12,500 nt of DNA from Actinidia chinensis (Eukaryota; Streptophyta; Magnoliopsida; Ericales; Actinidiaceae). This document shows positions 8,431 through 12,500 of this stretch, one piece after another. Location: assembly GCA_009663005.1 (NCBI GenBank), contig CM018914.1, positions 3,194,844 through 3,207,343 of the forward strand. Reading direction: 5' to 3'. The position numbers and the translations under genes are program-made. The notes below the pieces were generated by a model. That model had not been told where the DNA came from. It worked only from the letters and a program-made list of their open reading frames with translations, and did no database searches. Position 1 is the stretch's first letter. Every line of letters begins with the position of its first letter.

Positions 8431-9310
8431 GGTCTTGTCAATCTAACTTCGACCTCCGTTTTGGGAACAGCACATAAAGCCATTACATCCAAATAATCGA
8501 AGATGGTCATAAGAGACATCTTCCCACTCCAAACCCAGTTTGGCACATAAAAAATTCAAAGGCACACACGTGTGAGATTTAGCACATGTACGACCGTACT
8601 CAATGCTTCCACCCCAAAAGGATCTTGGCAACTTGCTGTGAAAGCAAAACACTTACACCTTCCCCAAAGTTCCTATTCCTTCTTTCGGCCAAAACCCATT
8701 AATTGTGGTGTTTTTGAGGCGACTTTTGATGACGAATACTTGCTCTCGACATTTCATCAAAGGACCCAATGTATTTCTCCCCAAATCAGTTGGATACACT
8801 TAACTTCTTTCCAGTTTTCTTTCAAACCGATGCTTGAAAAAATTGAAGGTATCTAACACTTGATCTGTGTCTTCAAAAGTATAGCCCAAATCTTTCGAGA
8901 ATGATCATCAATGAAAGTAACAAATAAATGCACCACCAAGACCTAGTCTTCATGGGGGGCCCAATACATCAGAATGTATTAACTCAAGGCCTTTCTGACT
9001 TCCTCGTTGCGTGCAGATGATTTTAAATGATGACCCGCCTTGTTTCGGCCAAACAATGCGGACACCTCTTCAATTGTACATTAAAATGCCGGCTTAAGAC
9101 TTCTTCTAGCCAGAATAGCCAAACCCTCTCACTCCATGACTCAAGCGCTTGTGCCATAAACTCGGAGGAGGGAACTATCATCTTCACAGAATTGATGACA
9201 TGTTTGGAAATCACGGTTCGAACAATATACAAGTTTGGATGTCTTCTTCCCTTTGCCAATAACCATTGACCCTTTTTGAGCTTCCATTCATCCACCTGAA
9301 AAGGGAACTG
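8431..9310 (-). pseudogene. copia pol remnant: pre-integrase and integrase domains
   Basis: From 9300 downward on the minus strand comes the pre-integrase segment (DEWKLKKG, then LYIVRT), then the zinc-binding region ending KRCPHCLA (CPHC at 9053-9064). The catalytic core follows: IHSDV with the first Asp at about 8968-8970, IDDHSRKIW at about 8885-8912, a T-D-x-G-E-x-YIG remnant near 8763-8790, and KLPRSFWG then SYDHLRLFGC (about 8480-8640). Integrase inserts the cDNA into the host genome. The histidines of the zinc motif and the second Asp region are frame-shifted, so this copy is inactive as read. Confidence 0.9.
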
Positions 9311-9560
9311 TAATAGCCATCATCATCCAACTTCCCAACTTATAAAAGATTAAACGAAGATCTGGAGATGGGTTTAACCACCTTTGAGAACTAGTGTAGT
9401 GCCATTATAGTCTAAACACACATTTTCATTCCAACAACTTCTTTTGCTTGATCACTATTGCCCATACGAACAATACAAAAATCACCGGCCTCATAATAGA
9501 AAAAAGGTCTCGTTGTGATTTGTAGCATGTGTTAGAAGCACCACTATCCACAAACACATT
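9311..9560 (-). pseudogene. copia pol remnant: aspartic protease
   Basis: The active-site triad VDSGA is seen at 9537-9551, preceded by WNVF and followed by C-YKSQRD-LFS, the usual plant copia protease start. Downstream pieces resemble the V-GMK-VC.D segment and the LRLNLISVGKLDDDG-type region before the pre-integrase domain, in different frames. The enzyme would cleave the Gag-Pol polyprotein. Frameshifts separate the pieces. Confidence 0.75.
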
Positions 9561-9699
9561 CCACTCATCACAAGATAAAATTAAACTTTCTCATTCAAAC
9601 TATCACAAATAACAATGGAAATATCAACAATAGCAACAGTATCATTATTGTACCTTCTCCTCTGTCATTGTTGTCATTTTGTTCTTGTACTTATCTTGT

Positions 9700-10440
9700 C
9701 TTCTCCTTTTTCAAACTGTTGGGCAATACTCTTGATATGGCCCTTTTAACCGCAATGGTGACACGCAACATTTGCCCGCTTATTAGAAGCTCCACCGCGG
9801 GGGTTGGGGGTACCCTTATACTGCGACAGCGGGGCTGTCGATCCTCCCCCTCGATTCAGTAACCAAAACTTCAGACTGTGAAGAAGAAACCTTTGACTGC
9901 GCCTCATCTTCATTCAACACACTCCTCTTGCCAAATCGATCGAGATAATACCATTTGGAGCAGAGTTAGATAATGATGTTCTAAAATGTCTCCCACGTGT
10001 TGGCCAAAAGGACCGGAAGCAATACCTTGTAGATATCATCAAAGCTAAGTTCATGAGGCCACCTGGATTCTATGATTCTTGAAAAATATTCAAGTGGTCG
10101 GTAATGGTGACCATTCTTGATACCTCAAAGACATCATTGCTTGATTAGAAATAACTTGTTATTTCCCTGTCTTCGGGCTATCTTCTCAGTTTGGGACCAA
10201 AGGGTACGAGCCATGGGTCTCTGGAGCCACATGATTAAAACATTGTCATCCACCCGGATTCTGACGCACATAACCACATACGGGCCTATGCCAAACAAAG
10301 TCCATTCTCATCACTTGCTCCGGGTTTTCAGTAGAGAATACCGGTAAATGAAAACCTTTAACATAAAAGCAAGTCCTCTCATTTACCCCTCCAAATGTGA
10401 AATTTGAAACCATTCAAATCCACCATTTAGCGTGTAGCTC
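9700..10440 (-). pseudogene. copia gag remnant with CCHC zinc knuckle
   Basis: The N-terminal part shows DLNGFKFHIWRG at about 10390-10425, matching the F-G-x-N-(F/Y)-x-x-W start of plant copia gag (UBN2 type). The middle contains LEYFSRIIE and a LNEDEAQSKVSSS-like stretch. The zinc knuckle lies at about 9726-9768, with C-HH-C-G, a stop where a residue is expected, KGHIK, then YC after a one-base shift. Gag forms the particle and the knuckle binds element RNA. Multiple frameshifts and stops make it a pseudogene as given. Confidence 0.85.
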
Positions 10441-10461
10441 CAATTTGCACCCAAATCAAAA

Positions 10462-10480
10462 ACTTGGTCTGTGATGACCA
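10462..10480 (-). promoter_or_regulatory. Primer-binding site remnant (initiator-Met tRNA type)
   Basis: Four bases inside the 5' LTR on the minus strand is TGGTCATCACAGACC. It matches the usual plant PBS TGGTATCAGAGC if two inserted C bases are allowed. Position and core favour an initiator-methionine tRNA primer. Confidence 0.6.
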
Positions 10481-10484
10481 CTTT

Positions 10485-11120
10485 TGATGGGAGAGTAGCC
10501 TAGAGGCATTAAGATCCAAACAATCTCCCAAGTAGATCAATGCAAATCCACAAGACTAATAAAAACAACAATATTATAACGTGGAAAAAACCTTCTCCCA
10601 GGAGGACGAGTAAAAAACCCACAGCAATACGCCCCAAAAATCTTCCACTATAATCAATAATGGGAACAATCAAAGTTCTCTCTAGATTACATCTAGAGGT
10701 ATACATCATCTCATCATAATCTCAGCAAACTATCATCCAAGAACAAACTATTTTGGTAATATAGAAAGAAATAAACAAGAACAATGAGAAAGAATTCACC
10801 CAAATCTGGAGTCGAGGATTTGCTAGATCTGATCAAGTATAGCCTTTGTTTTAGTTCCCCCCGTCAGATTGTAGAACAAGAGTCGCGAAAACAGATCAAA
10901 AAAAAACCAGCCTGATCTAACGGTGCAATCTTCGATATCGCGATGTGATGAACACGGCGCAAGAAAAAATCTGCTCCCTCTCTCTTTCTCCTCTCGTTTC
11001 GTTTTTCTTCTCCTCTCTCTGTCTGACTTCACTAAATGCAGCCAAGTCAGATTGCAAGTAGGGTAAAAGAAAATAGATGAAATGACAAAATTACCCCCTC
11101 CAAATAGAGGGATTCCCCAA
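10485..11120 (-). repeat. 5' LTR of the copia element
   Basis: The plus strand begins TGATGGGAGAGTAG like the other LTR and ends GATTCCCCAA directly before the AGACA target duplication. On the minus strand the first bases are therefore TTGGGGAATC instead of the TGTTGGGAATC found in the 3' LTR, so the terminal TG has been lost or changed. Differences from the other LTR are spread evenly and include many homopolymer-length changes. Confidence 0.95.
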
Positions 11121-11840
11121 AGACAGTGGCAACTCCAGGATTTTCGTTAGTGGTGGACATTCAGATATTGTAAAACTCTATTAAAATTTATACATCAATT
11201 ATCCATCCATGACCAAGTAAGACAAAAATAATTCTTTAATCAAAATCGATTGAAACATTAATGTATTAGTGTTTCAATACATTGAATTTGATTTGAGAAA
11301 TAGGTTTATAGTTAAGCAAACAAAATGATGAATATACACAATATATATATATAGATAATATATATAAAATAATATATAGAGCTATCATCAAATTCCCTCA
11401 AGTAAAAAATAAAAATGAACATCAATTTACATTTGCCATTTAGTTGTAAAAAGGCTCGAATTAGAACATCTCACATCAGTTTTTAAAGAATTTATACTAA
11501 ATAATCTAAAATTAGTGGTTCATTTTTTTTATAAAAACATAGCATTCGTAGTGTTCTGGTGTCGAAGTTGAATTTAATAAGATGCTCACTAATGTATTAT
11601 TTTAATAACTTCCCCAATATATGGAAACAAATCGTATAGTATTTAACTTTGTTATCCAAAAAATATACGACATCATGTAAATTCAAGCCTCACATTTTTT
11701 TTTTTTGAATTTTAAGGTTCAAACTCATTTTTTTAGCAGGTTCATATTAAAAAATTAATTGTCTAAAATTACAAATTATTTATATAATTTTATTTTTTCA
11801 AGCTGATGTGCGTTACATTCACAGATTTCTTTCCTCTCTC
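11121..11840. other. AT-rich DNA starting with a transposon-end-like motif, no gene
   Basis: Right after the copia element the sequence CAGTGGCAACTCCAGGATTT (11124-11143) resembles the CAGTGGCGGAGCCAGGATTT end found in many plant repeats. I cannot find its opposite end within the window. The rest is AT-rich, with short (AT)n runs near 11341-11385 and a run of 14 T near 11700. There is no coding frame or RNA gene. Confidence 0.4.
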
Positions 11841-11966
11841 GTTTTTCTTGATCCTCTGAAGCACCCACCCCCCTAGGGTGGAGTGTTCTTGAAGAGTACA
11901 AAAACGAGTCGTTTTATGCACTCTAAGAACACTCCACCTAGGTGCACTTAAGAGGATACGAAAAAC
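11841..11966. repeat. 126-bp near-palindromic inverted repeat (foldback)
   Basis: The left arm runs from GTTTTTC at 11841 to AAAACGA at 11907 and the right arm from TCGTTTT at 11909 to GAAAAAC at 11966. The stem includes the exact 14-bp pair GGTGGAGTGTTCTT (11877-11890) and AAGAACACTCCACC (11925-11938), flanked by CCTAGG palindromes, an ATCCTCT/AGAGGAT pair and AAAACGAGTCGTTTT at the centre. The loop is only about one base. It is either a tiny foldback MITE or a long-stem hairpin RNA locus; no flanking duplication is obvious. It lies about 105 bp upstream of the RALF-like gene. Confidence 0.85.
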
Positions 11967-12027
11967 TCTCCACCGACACTACTCGCAAAGTGAGCGGGTC
12001 CCCCACTGGCCTAGGGGGCCATTGCCT

Positions 12028-12032
12028 TATAA
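12028..12032 (+). promoter_or_regulatory. Candidate TATA element of the RALF-like gene
   Basis: TATAA within CCTTATAAGG lies 40 bp before the chosen ATG. It would leave only a leader of about 10-15 nt, which is short, so the true promoter may lie further upstream, possibly in or beyond the inverted repeat. Confidence 0.3.
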
Positions 12033-12071
12033 GGACTGATGAAAAAAGTTGCTGAGAGCTAGAGAAAAAGA

Positions 12072-12449
12072 ATGGAATGGTGTGAAAACTTCAGTGTTGC
12101 TCTATCAGTAACAGCAATAGCAATATTACTCGCAGTAATGTAAATTGGCCTCCCCTGCTGCTGCCGCTGAGGAGAGAGAGAGAGGGATAAGTCTTGGTGG
12201 CAACGGCACCATTGCCGATTGCTTTGGGAACGAGCTGGAGAGGAGATGCTGGGAATGGACTCGGATATGAGAAGGACAGCTTTTCAAGGAGGTTAAAAGA
12301 ATCCATTTACCTTTCCCACCAGAAATAAAAACAAACCCGTAGGCGCAAACTGTGGCCGCCCACCAAAACGTGCAAGTTGCCTCCCTGGTAGAAACAACAA
12401 ACCCCCTATTCGTACATGCAAGATTTATGAAAAATGCCGCGCCGGGTAA
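12072..12449 (+). pseudogene. RALF-like secreted peptide hormone gene, frame-disrupted as given
   Basis: RALF peptides are secreted plant signals that act in the cell wall through FERONIA-type receptor kinases. The first frame (12072-12140) gives MEWCENF and a hydrophobic signal core (VALSVTAIAILLAV). Shifting one base gives KLASPAAAAEE, a likely cleavage region, then GGNGTIADC, matching the propeptide motif G(S/T)IAEC. The next frame gives EEMLGMDSDMRR, like the EMDSE..RR protease-site region. Then come RRLKESIYLSH, with YLSH for the receptor-binding YISY motif, and a clean C-terminal frame (12297-12449) with four cysteines spaced 8-12-5 (family usually 9-12-5) and a stop TAA at 12447. Total length of about 125 codons is normal for intronless RALF genes. 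Four single-base shifts are needed, with net zero change. It is either a recent pseudogene or a gene hit by assembly indels. The TCKIYEKCR end suggests a divergent subgroup. Confidence 0.75.
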
Positions 12450-12500
12450 CACCCTCCAATTTCAGAGCCTGATCGATGATCATTCAACTGTACGAATATA
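12450..12500. other. 3' flank of the RALF-like gene, cut by window end
   Basis: Only 51 bases follow the stop codon. No polyadenylation motif can be judged. Confidence 0.5.

Larger units (their letters stand above)
5789..11120 (-). mobile_element. Decayed Ty1/copia LTR retrotransposon, full length
   Basis: Two similar direct LTRs (644 and 636 bp) bound a 4.05-kb interior whose minus strand carries gag, protease, integrase, reverse transcriptase and RNase H remnants. Integrase before RT is the copia order. The pentamer AGACA lies exactly outside both ends (5784-5788 and 11121-11125). The minus-strand LTR start TGTTGGGAAT and end CATCA are typical of plant copia LTRs. All coding parts are broken by stops and single-base shifts and the LTRs have diverged, so the copy looks inactive, barring assembly error. 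Resemblance is to Tnt1-type (Tork-like) elements, but the lineage is inferred from motifs only. Confidence 0.95.

Noticed and set aside
12126..12452. 108-codon minus-strand frame at the right end
   Set aside because: It is antisense to the RALF-like gene; its Ala and Leu runs are the complement of the signal-cleavage region, and no family motif is visible.

Overview
This window looks like nuclear DNA of a flowering plant. It is AT-rich, has almost no intact long reading frames, and is built from layered plant transposable elements. A short gene-like stretch lies at the right edge. There are no bacterial signatures: no operons, no ribosome-binding sites and no CRISPR array. The species cannot be told from the sequence.

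Left part (1-1507). A short tandem duplication (72-193) is followed by a 385-bp hAT-like MITE (228-612, TIR TAGGGATGGC). Next is a 751-bp foldback element (726-1476) flanked by the exact 8-bp duplication TATGAGAA; one half is T-rich and the other A-rich.

Middle part (1508-5118). This is best read as a solo LTR of a Ty3/gypsy chromovirus-like retrotransposon. It starts TGTAATACCCCG and ends in CA, with 4 of 5 bases matching in the flanking duplication. It was itself hit by a non-autonomous Helitron on the minus strand (1751-2951), which has a 5' TC, a 3' hairpin plus CTAG, and insertion between A and T. The rest of the LTR holds a 124-nt stretch with no G followed directly by a 116-nt stretch with no C, and 2.7 copies of a 189-bp tandem repeat. 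A weak MITE candidate fills 5404-5784.

Right-middle part (5789-11120). A complete but decayed Ty1/copia retrotransposon lies on the minus strand with two LTRs of about 640 bp, the exact target duplication AGACA, a degraded initiator-methionine-type primer site and a purine tract. Remnants of gag (CCHC knuckle), protease (DSG), integrase, reverse transcriptase and RNase H follow in the standard copia order. Frameshifts and stops break all of them.

Right end (11121-12500). After AT-rich DNA whose first bases look like another transposon end, there is a strong 126-bp inverted repeat (11841-11966). About 100 bp downstream on the plus strand is a small gene that I recognise as a RALF-like secreted peptide hormone (12072-12449). 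It has a signal peptide, a GTIADC propeptide motif, an MDSD..RR segment, a YLSH (YISY-like) motif and four C-terminal cysteines spaced 8-12-5. As given, it needs four single-base frame changes, so it is either a young pseudogene or a real gene carrying assembly indels. The RALF-like gene is the only non-transposon coding content I can support.
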